A stretch of 15,061 bases of DNA, taken from Spirogloea muscicola. Taxonomy: Eukaryota > Streptophyta > Zygnematophyceae > Spirogloeales > Spirogloeaceae. The stretch is from contig WELB01000009.1 in the NCBI GenBank assembly GCA_009602725.1, forward strand, positions 343,480 through 358,540, written 5' to 3'. Shown piece after piece: positions 1 through 8,888 of this stretch (its first letter is position 1; every line of letters begins with the position of its first letter). Position numbers and translations under genes: made by a program. The notes beneath the pieces are model-generated. The model was not told the DNA's origin and made no database searches. It saw only the letters and a program-made list of their open reading frames with translations.

Positions 1-894
1 CGGGACGGTCATTGGGACAGCAGCTGCAGCCTCCTCCTTCAGGACAGAGCGCAGCATTGTTGCCAGAGGAGCGCCGCCCTCAGCGGCAGCAGGCAGCCGG
101 GCGTCTGCTTGCCAAGGCACCGGCAGTCCTGCCAAGACAGTCCGCAGACGAACGGCACGCCACGTTAGCACTATCGCTGCATGGCTCAAAGCGTCCATGG
201 TGACCGTGGAGCTCGCCAATGCGTCCAACTCAGTAGCGAAGATGTGAGAGCCGCCGCCAACACAGCAACGGTCAGCGGGAGCCCATCAAGGCAGCGTCGC
301 TGACCTCGCCGACGCCGCTTCTCGCGCTCGCGGTCGAGGTCGTCGGCGCCGATGCCGGCAAGGACTTCGTCCAGGAGGCTGTCCGCGTCCCCTGCCCATC
401 CGCCCCCGCCGCCTCCTCCACCAGGCCGCGCGGCCGCAGCGAACATGCTGGCCACATTGCGACGGCCAGAGGCCGCCGCCGCCGCGACGGCGGCCTTCCT
501 CGCCGCCGTGTCGCCGCTTCTCTTCGTATTGGTCCTCCTCGCAGCTGGCGGGCCAATGCCAGTGGCAAGCGCACCGTCAGCGTCGGGGGCCCGTGCATGG
601 GAAGCAGCGTCCAGCGAGTCGTGCCGTGCCAGGCCCTCACCACGGCCGTCGCGGCGGGCAGGGCCGTCGGCGCCGTCGGCGCCGCCGTCCTCCTCCCCGC
701 TGTCCTCCTCGGCGTCGCCGCGCGCGCGGTCCCACTCGTCCTCCTCGCCGATGTCAGCGTAGCCAAGGCCGTCGTCGCCGACGACGAAGCCGCCGGCGGC
801 CTGCCGGCGGCGCGCCACCAACGCCGCGTACTCCGCCTCCGGCACCTCGTCGTACACGCGCTCCTCCAGCTTCAGGCTGAACGTGTCCACACGC

Positions 895-925
<31 letters not shown>

Positions 926-989
926 TACTCCGCAGCGCCCGGAGCTCCTCAAGCGCGCTCCGCCGCGCAGCGGGCTCACCGCCGCCGCC
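1..989 (-). CDS. POLA1: DNA polymerase alpha catalytic subunit, N-terminal part (partial, two exons visible)
   Basis: Catalytic subunit of the polymerase alpha-primase complex, which makes and extends RNA-DNA primers in the nucleus. Seen: a minus-strand exon 989-305 and an exon 128 to the window edge, joined over an intron 304-129 (donor GTCAGC, acceptor TTGGCAG); the phases agree and the second exon stays open to base 1. The first exon reads a basic helix (RRSALEELRALRSS), a poly-Gly run, then VYDEVPEAEYAAL, then GGFVVGDDGLGYAD and an acidic stretch. These match the N-terminal domain of Pol alpha (family motif roughly Y-x-E-V-x-E-x-x-Y and DDDGLGY). RRNVASMFAAAARPG matches the conserved NIKSMF-type motif, and SLLDEVLAGIG matches the short acidic helix that in other species lies where Ctf4/AND-1 docks (inference). 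The start codon should lie in the assembly gap; polymerase and exonuclease domains lie beyond the left edge. The domain call is strong; the intron borders are less certain. Confidence 0.85.
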
Positions 990-1857
990 NNNNNNNNNNN
1001 NNNNNNNNNNNNNNNNNNNNNNNNNNNNNNNNNNNNNNNNNNNNNNNNNNNNNNNNNNNNNNNNNNNNNNNNNNNNNNNNNNNNNNNNNNNNNNNNNNNN
1101 NNNNNNNNNNNNNNNNNNNNNNNNNNNNNNNNNNNNNNNNNNNNNNNNNNNNNNNNNNNNNNNNNNNNNNNNNNNNNNNNNNNNNNNNNNNNNNNNNNNN
1201 NNNNNNNNNNNNNNNNNNNNNNNNNNNNNNNNNNNNNNNNNNNNNNNNNNNNNNNNNNNNNNNNNNNNNNNNNNNNNNNNNNNNNNNNNNNNNNNNNNNN
1301 NNNNNNNNNNNNNNNNNNNNNNNNNNNNNNNNNNNNNNNNNNNNNNNNNNNNNNNNNNNNNNNNNNNNNNNNNNNNNNNNNNNNNNNNNNNNNNNNNNNN
1401 NNNNNNNNNNNNNNNNNNNNNNNNNNNNNNNNNNNNNNNNNNNNNNNNNNNNNNNNNNNNNNNNNNNNNNNNNNNNNNNNNNNNNNNNNNNNNNNNNNNN
1501 NNNNNNNNNNNNNNNNNNNNNNNNNNNNNNNNNNNNNNNNNNNNNNNNNNNNNNNNNNNNNNNNNNNNNNNNNNNNNNNNNNNNNNNNNNNNNNNNNNNN
1601 NNNNNNNNNNNNNNNNNNNNNNNNNNNNNNNNNNNNNNNNNNNNNNNNNNNNNNNNNNNNNNNNNNNNNNNNNNNNNNNNNNNNNNNNNNNNNNNNNNNN
1701 NNNNNNNNNNNNNNNNNNNNNNNNNNNNNNNNNNNNNNNNNNNNNNNNNNNNNNNNNNNNNNNNNNNNNNNNNNNNNNNNNNNNNNNNNNNNNNNNNNNN
1801 NNNNNNNNNNNNNNNNNNNNNNNNNNNNNNNNNNNNNNNNNNNNNNNNNNNNNNNNN
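990..1857. other. Assembly gap (868 N)
   Basis: An unbroken run of N. Both flanks are extremely GC-rich with CCG/GGC triplet runs (for example 899-922), a usual cause of sequencing drop-out. The gap should contain the start of the polymerase alpha gene and the promoter region it shares with the divergent gene at 1968. Any open frame crossing it is meaningless. Confidence 0.99.
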
Positions 1858-1967
1858 GGCGCGGGCTCCGGCGGCGGCGGCGCGGCGCGGCGCGGAGGCG
1901 GCGCTCACTCGCGGCGTGGACGGCGACCGGGTAGCCGTCGTCCCGAATCTCAAGCCGGCCCTTCGCC
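1858..1967 (+). promoter_or_regulatory. 5' untranslated/promoter-proximal region of the gene at 1968
   Basis: A GC-rich stretch between the gap and the ATG at 1968. In the frame of that gene there is a TAG at 1932-1934, so the ATG at 1968 is the first possible start after a stop. The polymerase alpha gene runs the opposite way, so a divergent promoter is expected here and in the gap. No TATA box or other element could be identified. Confidence 0.4.
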
Positions 1968-2723
1968 ATGGCCTCGGAGGAGGCCCCGAAGGCGTCGGAG
2001 GGCCTCGCGGTGGCGGCGGATACCGCGGTGGCTCCGGCAGGCGCGCCGGAGGCGGAGGTGTCGGCGGCGGAGACAGCAAAGCCGGCCGAGGCGGCGCCGT
2101 CCTTGGAGCGCACCGACAACGTGGAGGCGGACAAGGCTGGCGATGTCGGGGAGACGATTGTTGACAAGGCGGTGCACGACGGGGCGAACGCCGACGGTAA
2201 GGAGAACGGCGCTCCGGCGGCAGTCGACGAGAAGGCCGGCATTGAGAAGGCTGGCGCAGACAAGATCGCAGTTGAGGAGAAGGCAGAGGAGCCAGCTGCT
2301 GCTGAGGGGGCAGGGGAGGTTGTCACTGAGGATGCCAAGGAGGACGATGGTGAGGATGGAGCAAAGAGCGGAGTGACGACACGAGCTGCCAAGAGGAAGT
2401 CGAAAGGTGGCCGCTTATTATCCTGTCTTCGCTTCTGCCTCCATTCTCTTGCCTGGCATGCTTGGAAAGGCCCGAGCATACGTCATAAGCAGCCTTCTAT
2501 ATGTACGGCAAACAAGCAGGCTCCTTTCACCTCGTAGGTCATGACAGTCTACTGAACAGTCACTTGAGATAGCCATCAATGACATCAGCTTTTCTGGACA
2601 CGTAGCAAGCTTACTGCAATCAGCAATGGCAGTTGGAGCTCAAGGTCTGCTCATTGTGATTTTGGTGCAGGTGGAGAGGAGGCCATAGATGCTAAGAAGC
2701 CAAATGTTGAGGTGGAGGCCTGA
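1968..2723 (+). CDS. Small acidic Ala/Glu/Lys-rich protein, function unknown
   Basis: Two-exon model: 1968-2406 and 2671-2723, joined as AAA-G|GT-GGA (donor GTGGCC, acceptor TTGGTGCAG), giving 163 residues and a TGA at 2721. The second exon keeps the composition of the first (GEEAIDAKKPNVEVEA), which supports the splice; reading through the intron would give a Cys/Leu/His-rich tail unlike the rest. The protein starts MASEEAPKASEGL, is dominated by A, E, K, D, G and V with short repeats of the EKAG/DKAG type (about residues 85-95), has a strongly acidic patch (EDAKEDDGEDGAK) and then a basic cluster TRAAKRKSKGG that could be a nuclear localisation signal. No cysteine, transmembrane segment or known domain was seen. 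It looks intrinsically disordered, perhaps a chromatin-associated acidic protein, but that is only inference. The start is supported by an in-frame stop at 1932 and the CCATGG context. Confidence 0.75.
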
Positions 2724-4208
2724 AGCACGCTGTCGCTTACCTTTCCACCACAGGATTTTCCACTTAAGCACACTGTATTGCATGGATGTACCTCCAAGTA
2801 AGGTGCACTGATGTGCAATACTGACATATTGCTGAGTTAGCACCAGTTATTCTATAAGGTGCCTTTATCTTCCTCTACCTCTTACTTTTGAAGCAGTTCC
2901 CATCAGGCACGTAATTCAGTTGCTCCGGCCCTCCATGGATGGAGACTTGCCTGCATGAGAAGGTTGGCCTCGATAGCAGCAGGAAATTGGACATTTTGGC
3001 CATGTCAATGACTGAGCATCGCGGGAAAGCTGATAACTAATCACTGAGTTACTTGCTCAGCCTGAATGGCAAGGTTGAGCGCAAGCTCCTACTCTGCATT
3101 GTTTATCTTAGCAACTCATTCTTCCTCCTGACTGCTGGCCACTCATCTCGTGCAGTTCGTGTGGCACTTGCAGCCAAATTTGTGCTAGCTGTTCATTCCT
3201 GATGTGACATGTTCCATGTCCATATGCTTAGAGCCTCAGAAAACTCCTGCTACGTGCCTGGTGCATTGACCTTGACAAAATTGGCGCAAACCTGGACAGG
3301 GATTGCAATGACTCGAGTACCTTGATGTAAGCAACTTTTGCGTAGTATTTTGCCAACTCATTAGCTGTTTGCTGATATACAGCTCATTCATGTGACTCGA
3401 TCAACTCATTGTCAGCAACATGCAGTCAAGATCTGCTGAAAGAAGTACAGCAGCGGCTTCGTCAATTTAGTTGTCACTGCACACTGCAGTGGACGCCACA
3501 TCTGCATGTCTAGCATTTTGCACTTGGCATTGCCATCTCCTAAGCACTCAAGTCCACTAAGCTTTGCTAGGCTGTCTGAGCTTGAAAACACGCTCACACT
3601 TTAAGCTGCCGTGTCAATTGCAGATGATATGGTGCTTTGCTTTTGACTTCTAAAGGTCGTGATGTGCTTGAATACTGCTGCAAGTCTTCGACCAGCTTGG
3701 GGCATAGCATTCCGCAGGAATTATTTGTATGGTAAAATTGCTGGCTTTTGCTAAGTGCAGCGCTCTCAAGCTTTGACTAATCTTCGATGTGCTGGACACG
3801 CATCAAGCCAAGCCACAGCTTCCGTGGCGGTGCTCCGGCTCCCCAAGTCAGCTTGTCAGATTTGTTGCGCTCACTTGTGGGTACTGACGTCCCCATTCAG
3901 CCAGCTCTCACACTATCACCTTGGCCCCCGTTAGCACAAAACTTCGCTTCGTGTAGCCCCATCTTAACACTAGCTTTGCCTGAACAGTGTACTGGCTTGG
4001 TTCGGCCTCCCTTTCATACCATGCCCATCTCACGCCTTCTCCACAATCCTCTGGGTGTGACCCCTTGCGGCCCCTTCGGACCTTGTCTATCCTTTCTTGA
4101 GGTTTGGGCTGGCTTTCACAGCCCTCGCCCCTCCAATGCCGCTTTCTTTCGCTACTTCTACCGAAAGGGGCGAGATTAATTAGCTCTTCCAATGTCCAAT
4201 GTAAGGCA
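2724..4208. other. Non-coding stretch, 3' region of the acidic-protein gene and intergenic DNA
   Basis: No coding exon could be supported here. The start is presumably the 3' UTR of the preceding gene; the first TGTAA on the plus strand is at 3326-3330, about 600 bases past the stop, so the transcript end is uncertain. Bases 3744-3760 (GCTTTTGCTAAGTGCAG) recur exactly at 8132-8148 in the last transaldolase intron. The plus-strand open frame 3787-4178 has no recognisable domain and overlaps a dispersed repeat, so it is not called as a gene. Confidence 0.6.
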
Positions 4209-4218
4209 ATGGCTGTGA
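4040..4218. repeat. Dispersed repeat, copy A
   Basis: This stretch resembles 12383-12517 in the same orientation, with several blocks in the same order. These are a CCCTTCGGACCTTGTC-like block (4071-4086; in B CCCTTCAGACCTTGTC), TGGGCTGGCTTTCACA (4105-4120; in B one base longer), AAGGGGCGA (4165-4173; in B 12497-12505) and ATGGCTGTGA (4209-4218; in B 12505-12514). Spacing between the last blocks differs, so the copies are diverged and carry indels. No terminal inverted repeats or coding function were recognised. Confidence 0.65.
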
Positions 4219-4382
4219 GAGGCCGGCCCAAAGGAATGTGCAAGGTCTACAAGGACCGGAAGGCGCGCAAAGCGCAGGAAATGGGATGGGACGAAGAGTA
4301 CCAGATTACCGAGGAAAAGGTAAACCCTGGCCAACAGGCGGAGGTTGGGCACACGGGCAGCGGGGCAATGGGGAACAGGTAG
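4209..4382 (+). CDS. Small open frame with AT-hook-like core, hypothetical
   Basis: A 57-codon open frame beginning MAVRGRPKGMCKVYKDRK and ending at a TAG (4380-4382). RGRP is the core of an AT-hook, which binds the minor groove of AT-rich DNA; one core in a short frame is weak evidence. The first 37 codons are rich in charged residues (KARKAQEMGWDEEYQ) and end exactly at AAG|GTAAAC (4317-4319 | 4320), a good splice donor in phase 0, so this may instead be a first exon. One possible 3' partner is the CCGCAG acceptor at 4868, which would enter the transaldolase reading frame without a frameshift; another is the acceptor before 4750, which would end after five codons. The start codon lies in the last block of dispersed repeat copy A, so the frame may be repeat-derived. 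It may not be a gene. Confidence 0.25.
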   Translation: MAVRGRPKGMCKVYKDRKARKAQEMGWDEEYQITEEKVNPGQQAEVGHTGSGAMGNR

Positions 4383-4929
4383 TGGGGGGTGGTTGGATGT
4401 TGACGTCAAGCGCAGGCTGTTGGGGCGCCGCCGGGACGTCACTGGGGCCTGCTGCGCCTCGAAACGCTGCTGGGCTCACGAAACGCCTCAGTGGAAAAGA
4501 AAAGCGCGGGGCCAGGGATCGACCCCGAGACCGCAGCTCCTCCAGAATCTCACCCTATGCCGCCGGCCTGCCACGTGGCAGCGCTCTTCGCCTGGGGCGC
4601 CGGGCTGCCACCGGACGCTGTGGCGGGCCTCGCCGAGCTGACGCGTGGCGGCCAGGGTCCACGCGTCGGACGCCCAGGGGGGGGTGGAGGTCCCCGGTAA
4701 ATGATGACCGGAACGGAGGCCGCTCAGCAGGTAGCTGTGACCGCAGAGCTCCCCGATAAAGTAATTTATCTCCGAAAGGGGATTTGACAACGGAAGTACA
4801 ACTACCAGGAAACCCTCGGGACGCCCCCTCAACTTCCCCCCTCTGCCCGCCCGCGCCTCCCGCCGCAGACCCCGCCGCAATCCCCGGCGCGTCTCCCGGC
4901 CCGCCGTCGCCACTCACGCCCGCGCCGCC
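4383..4929 (+). promoter_or_regulatory. Upstream and 5' leader region of the transaldolase gene
   Basis: No supported coding sequence apart from the splice possibility noted for 4209-4382. The stretch is GC-rich with a G run near 4678-4684, then a pyrimidine-rich, C-rich tract from about 4815 to the ATG, typical of an algal 5' UTR. The start at 4930 has a good context (GCCGCCATGGCG). No TATA box was recognised. Confidence 0.4.
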
Positions 4930-7900
4930 ATGGCGGCTCTCNGGTCCAGCGGAGCGCCATTGGCTCATGCGCCGGACGCGCAGCGACGGGCCCCCTGTCC
5001 GGCCTGCGCCTGTCCGCCGCCGCGGCGGGCAGGAGGCCCGCGCCGCTGGTCGTGCGCTCCGCGCAGACCGCCGACGCTCCTGTCGAGACGGTGAAATCCG
5101 ATGAGGCCCTGCCCCCCGCCGGCCACAACAAGCTGCACGAGCTCTATGAGCAGGTCCCAACGCCCCTCCATGGCCAGCTCTCTTCCAGCGGTTGCTGATG
5201 TTGTTTGATGGAGTGCCGTGTGGAGTAAAAACGATTGGCGTTAAGTTGGATTCGAAGGAGAGTCATGCAAGAGATGCATGAGCCACCTCTCAGTGGTCAC
5301 TTAGCACTGGAAGGACAAAAGGCTACCCAGCTTCTAATTTGGTGGCCGCGCTTTGAGAGTCAAGGGCATTCTTCTGTGACTCTGAAAGCCTGCCGGATTG
5401 CTCAAAGCTCTAGAAATTGCAGAACTGGTCTGGTGGAAGTGTGACATTAACCCAATTGCTCGTGATGCGCAATGGCTGTGACGCCATTGTCGTGCTTGTG
5501 GATTATCTAAGATGGAAATATGATGTCCGACTCCCTAGACACCTTGAAGGCCAGCTTTCCTCATGTACATTGTCCTTCTCGGATTAATCTGACCGTGGGC
5601 GCGCTCGTTGGCTGTCGAGCAGGGCGGCCAGAGCCCGTGGATTGACAACCTGTCCCGCGGCTGGATCCAGAGCGGCCAGCTGGAGGAGCTCGTGAAGCGC
5701 GGTGTACGCGGCCTGACTAGCAACCCGACGGTATCCTTCGCCTCACCCTGCCCAGCTACAATGGACCTCCATCTGATGGCGGGGCCTTGCATAATATGCG
5801 GCTTACCTGCGTATGTACTTATTGCCGGCACTTCATTTCAAGTCTGGTCCTTGCAACGAGCTAATGCTGACTGCATATCATTCTCCTATCCCTGAAAGTC
5901 CAACTGATTTTCCATCGTCTCCGCTCTACTTTATCTTGTTGCTGCTTCTTCTGCATTCGGTTGTATAATTTCTTGTTAGGTTCTTAATGTCAGCTGATCA
6001 AGAACCTAGACCCCTGATGTTATAGCACATTGTAACAACAGTTTCTGAAAGATAGCTAAAGGCATTGTCCTTTAGTATTGCAGATCTTCCAGAAAGCCAT
6101 CGAAGCAACGGACCTGTATGATGAGCAGTTCAGGTGCAGCAGTCACAGCCTTGTCAAGAAGCTTAGTAGGTGTTGGAGCAAGCTATGGCAACTAGATGAT
6201 GAACCCTCCAAGCATGGAAGCGCTGAGTTACTTGTGCACCAGCACTCACCTGATGTGGATGCCTTTGCCATACTCCCTCAATAGGTCCCTGCTCAAGGAC
6301 GGGAAGGATACTGAGGAGGCCTACTGGGAGCTGGTAATCAAGGACATCAAGGACGCTCTCAAGATCATGCGCCCTCTTTTTGATGAGTCCAAGGGTAAGG
6401 TTACGGTCAACTGTACTTGATTGTTGCTTACAGATTTGTCATACAGCAATTCTTGGTCACCTTACACCAGTTGCTCACTTGTGGTCTTCGCTGTGCTCGC
6501 TGTCTCAGACCGCAGAGTTGTTTTTGGCACCTGCAGGAGAGGATGGGTGGGTGTCGATCGAGGTCGCACCAAAGCTTGCAAATGACACAGAGGCGACATT
6601 TGCGGCAGCCAGGTGGCTGGATGAGAGGATCAGCGAGCCGAATCTGTACATCAAAGTCCCCGGAACCATGCAGGGCGTGCTTGACATTAGCAAGCTCATC
6701 GCTGAGGGCCACTCAGTCAACGTGACTGTGAGATCCTGCCTGCTGAGTCCACCCATTCTTGGTGAACTTTGGGATGCTCCTGCTTGTATCCTGCATTTTG
6801 GCTTTCCAGCTACTGAGCAAGCAGATGGGCCCTATCTGCTTAGTATGTTCATTGTTGCTACACACTCCACATCTGCTTGCCCAGTGGATCAATGGACTGT
6901 GGGTTGCTTTGGTGGGGTGCAGCTTATCTTTGGCCTCGGGCGTTACAACGACGTGATTGATGCTTACATTTCTGGCTTGGAGGAGGCTGCAGACCACAAT
7001 CAGGACCTTTCCCATATCAGCTCCGTAGCATCCTTCTTCCTTAGCCGCGTGGACTCTGAGGTGGACAAGCGCCTGGACAAAATCGGCTCAGAGGAGGCCA
7101 AAAGCCTCAGGGGAAAGGCTGCCATTGCCCAGGCTATGCTTGCTTACAAGTTGTTCCAAGACAAGTTCTCTGGAGACAGGTGTGCTCAGCACGTTCTCCT
7201 ACTGTAGCATGTCCACATTCACAGCTAGAGCTCTGATGTGGGTCATAGTATGCGCTTAAGTCGTTGTCTGAGGAGTCGTTTTCCCAACTACCACCTCCTA
7301 GTTGTAAGTCTGCATGTAGCTGAGAGCAAGTTACTGGGAAAACACACCTACTGTGCAGGCATGGCTAGGGAGGTGTGTGTGGAAACAATGCACATAGACA
7401 TTTGAGCCAGCTGTATTGCATGAATCATGGAGACTGAGCTAAGATTGACAATAGTGCAGGTGGGAGAGGCTGAAGGCCAAGAACGCTCGGGTGCAGAGGC
7501 CCCTGTGGGCCTCGACCTCAACGAAGGACCCTTCGTACCCGGATACGATGTACGTCGACAACTTGATTGGCCCTTCAACAGTCAACACCATGCCAACAAG
7601 TGCACTGCTCGCCTTTGCCGACCACGGAAAGGTAGGTGTGCAGAGTGACAACGACCTGATGAGTACCCTGTCATCATCACCTCGCGCTTGGAACCTGTGT
7701 CCAGAGTAGCAGTCATATAAGCAAGCCCAGTACCCGTACCTACTCGTAGACTAGACTTGGAACTATCATTTCTATAATGCATGACTTCTTTGCTTGTCTT
7801 GGATGTTTTTGTCACCTTCTGTTAGTACTCAAAAGAGGTGCGGTGTTGTATGCAGGTGGAGAGGACAGTTGACAGGGATCTCAAGTCAGCGGAGGAGACC

Positions 7901-8280
7901 ATTGAGAAGCTGAAGGGCCTTGGCATTGATCTGGAAGAGGTTGCAGAGGTGAGACTTGCACAACTTTGGTCTGAGGATAAAGAGTTGCATGGAGGAATCG
8001 CATTGAAGGTCTCTGCAGATGCATATCTACGCTGGATGATTACAGAGCCCTTGCCATGTGAGATAGTCACAATGTCAGGCTGCCAATTATCCTGATACAC
8101 CGTTCACACTGAGCTTTTTATCTGCACACCAGCTTTTGCTAAGTGCAGTCACAACTTCTGCCTGTCTGTCGTCAGAAGCTGGAGGTTGAAGGCGTGGAGA
8201 AGTTTGTTGAGTCATTTGACGAGCTTATTGGCAGCCTTAAGGCCAAGGCTGAGTCTTGGAACACAGGAAAGAACAATTAG
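4930..8280 (+). CDS. TAL: Transaldolase, probably chloroplast-targeted (nine exons)
   Basis: Transfers a dihydroxyacetone unit between sugar phosphates in the non-oxidative pentose phosphate pathway. Exons: 4930-5153, 5623-5730, 6084-6133, 6285-6394, 6537-6727, 6923-7179, 7460-7631, 7856-7948, 8176-8280. All introns are GT-AG and all internal phases agree, giving about 436 residues, close to the plant enzyme. Landmarks: [64 protein letters not shown] with the Schiff-base lysine near residue 204, [62 protein letters not shown] and [17 protein letters not shown]. The first 50 or so residues are Ala/Arg/Ser-rich with VVRSAQT near a likely cleavage site, as in algal transit peptides. Odd: the ATG frame and the mature frame differ by one base, and a lone N sits at 4942 between them. 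If N stands for two bases, the leader reads straight through. Confidence 0.96.
4942..4942. other. Single ambiguous base marking a probable missing base in transaldolase exon 1
   Basis: The ATG at 4930 is in a different frame from the well-matched transaldolase codons at 5094 onward. One extra base at or near this N makes both halves one open frame that reads as a chloroplast-type leader. As printed, the ATG frame is off by one, so automatic gene callers would truncate or misplace the N-terminus. Confidence 0.7.
5245..5560 (+). mobile_element. Decayed Ty3/gypsy retrotransposon integrase fragment in transaldolase intron 1
   Basis: Lies wholly inside intron 5154-5622. One frame reads [20 protein letters not shown] and then LLIWWPRF and [11 protein letters not shown]. 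This matches the zinc-binding (HHCC) head of gypsy integrases, where H-x-x-P-x-x-G-H-L is followed by a WWP-type motif and C-x-x-C-Q. Both histidines (5277, 5298) and the first cysteine (5391) are present; the second cysteine is replaced by Ala (5400). In another frame 5468-5509 reads [14 protein letters not shown], matching the N-G-x-D-A-I-V-V-x-V-D-x-L start of the integrase core. The two parts are frameshifted, closer together than in intact elements, and there are stops, so this is a dead remnant. No LTR, reverse transcriptase or RNase H was seen. Confidence 0.75.
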
Positions 8281-8397
8281 AGGAGCCCCCGATGCTCGGA
8301 ACCTTATGACCAGTCATTCATTTCCCTGATGGTGGAGGGTGAACCCATCACTGGATGCTGGCTTGCAGGCCAAATGTTCTGTTTGAGCTGGGAGCAT

Positions 8398-8402
8398 TGT
8401 AA
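8398..8402 (+). terminator. Candidate polyadenylation signal TGTAA (transaldolase)
   Basis: TGTAA is the usual polyadenylation signal in green algae. This one lies 118 bases after the transaldolase stop. Further plus-strand copies occur at 8449-8453 and 8746-8750, so the site actually used cannot be decided from sequence. Confidence 0.5.
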
Positions 8403-8507
8403 AACTCTCTTGGGAACAGCCATAGTCTTTTTCCAGCTAGCTATTACGTGTAAAGAGGCTGTTCCATATGGCGGGCCAATTTTTGGGCCAGCTTAGGTGG
8501 GACACAG

Positions 8508-8707
8508 TCCCTTTTGCTTGTACTCATTTGCATTGTCAACTTACATGAATGTGTTCAACTCCATGTTGGTAATATTGGTGATCAGCTGCTTTTAAAATGT
8601 TGATGTATCCCTTTTGCTTACTCATTTGCGTTGTCAAACTTACATGAATTTGTTCAACCCCATGTTGGTAATTGTGGTGATCAGCTGCTTTGGTATTGTT
8701 GATTGTA
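8508..8707. repeat. Tandem duplication, two units of 100 bp, between convergent genes
   Basis: Unit 1 (8508-8607) and unit 2 (8608-8707) both begin TCCCTTTTGCTT and run collinearly through CTCATTTGC, TTGTCAA, CTTACATGAAT, GTTCAAC, CATGTTGGTAAT and GGTGATCAGCTGCTTT, with scattered substitutions and small indels. They lie in the 3'-3' intergenic space of transaldolase and the aldo-keto reductase. Each unit holds TTACA (8541-8545, 8640-8644), which is TGTAA on the minus strand. Confidence 0.95.
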
Positions 8708-8711
8708 GAAT

Positions 8712-8716
8712 TTACA
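8712..8716 (-). terminator. Candidate polyadenylation signal TGTAA (aldo-keto reductase)
   Basis: TTACA on the plus strand is TGTAA on the minus strand, about 170 bases past the reductase stop codon. Two more copies follow inside the tandem duplication (8640-8644 and 8541-8545). Confidence 0.45.
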
Positions 8717-8888
8717 GCGAGTTGACCTCAGTGATAATACTGCGGTGTAATTTGTACCATGAGTTGGGTCATACTTTGCAGTTCTGAAAGAATAAAGATA
8801 ATAAGTGTTCAGACACTGCCTTGTGGACAATGCTTTGTAGACAGTGCCTCTGTTCCATTGTATTGTGCAGAGCTCGCATCTCCCTCGC

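Noticed and set aside
1858-1969. Minus-strand ATG inside the CCATGG at 1966-1971 with an open frame starting MAKGRLEIRDDGYPV towards the gap
   Set aside because: It overlaps the start of the plus-strand gene head to head, lies in GC-rich sequence where open frames are common, and has no family match. The match to polymerase alpha begins only on the other side of the gap.
872-2479. Long open frames across the run of N on both strands
   Set aside because: They are open only because the N run contains no readable stops; their coding content outside the gap is antisense or frame-shifted relative to the supported genes.
3787-4178. 130-codon plus-strand open frame
   Set aside because: It is Pro/Leu/Ser-rich with no domain, has no supporting splice structure, and its end lies within the dispersed repeat.
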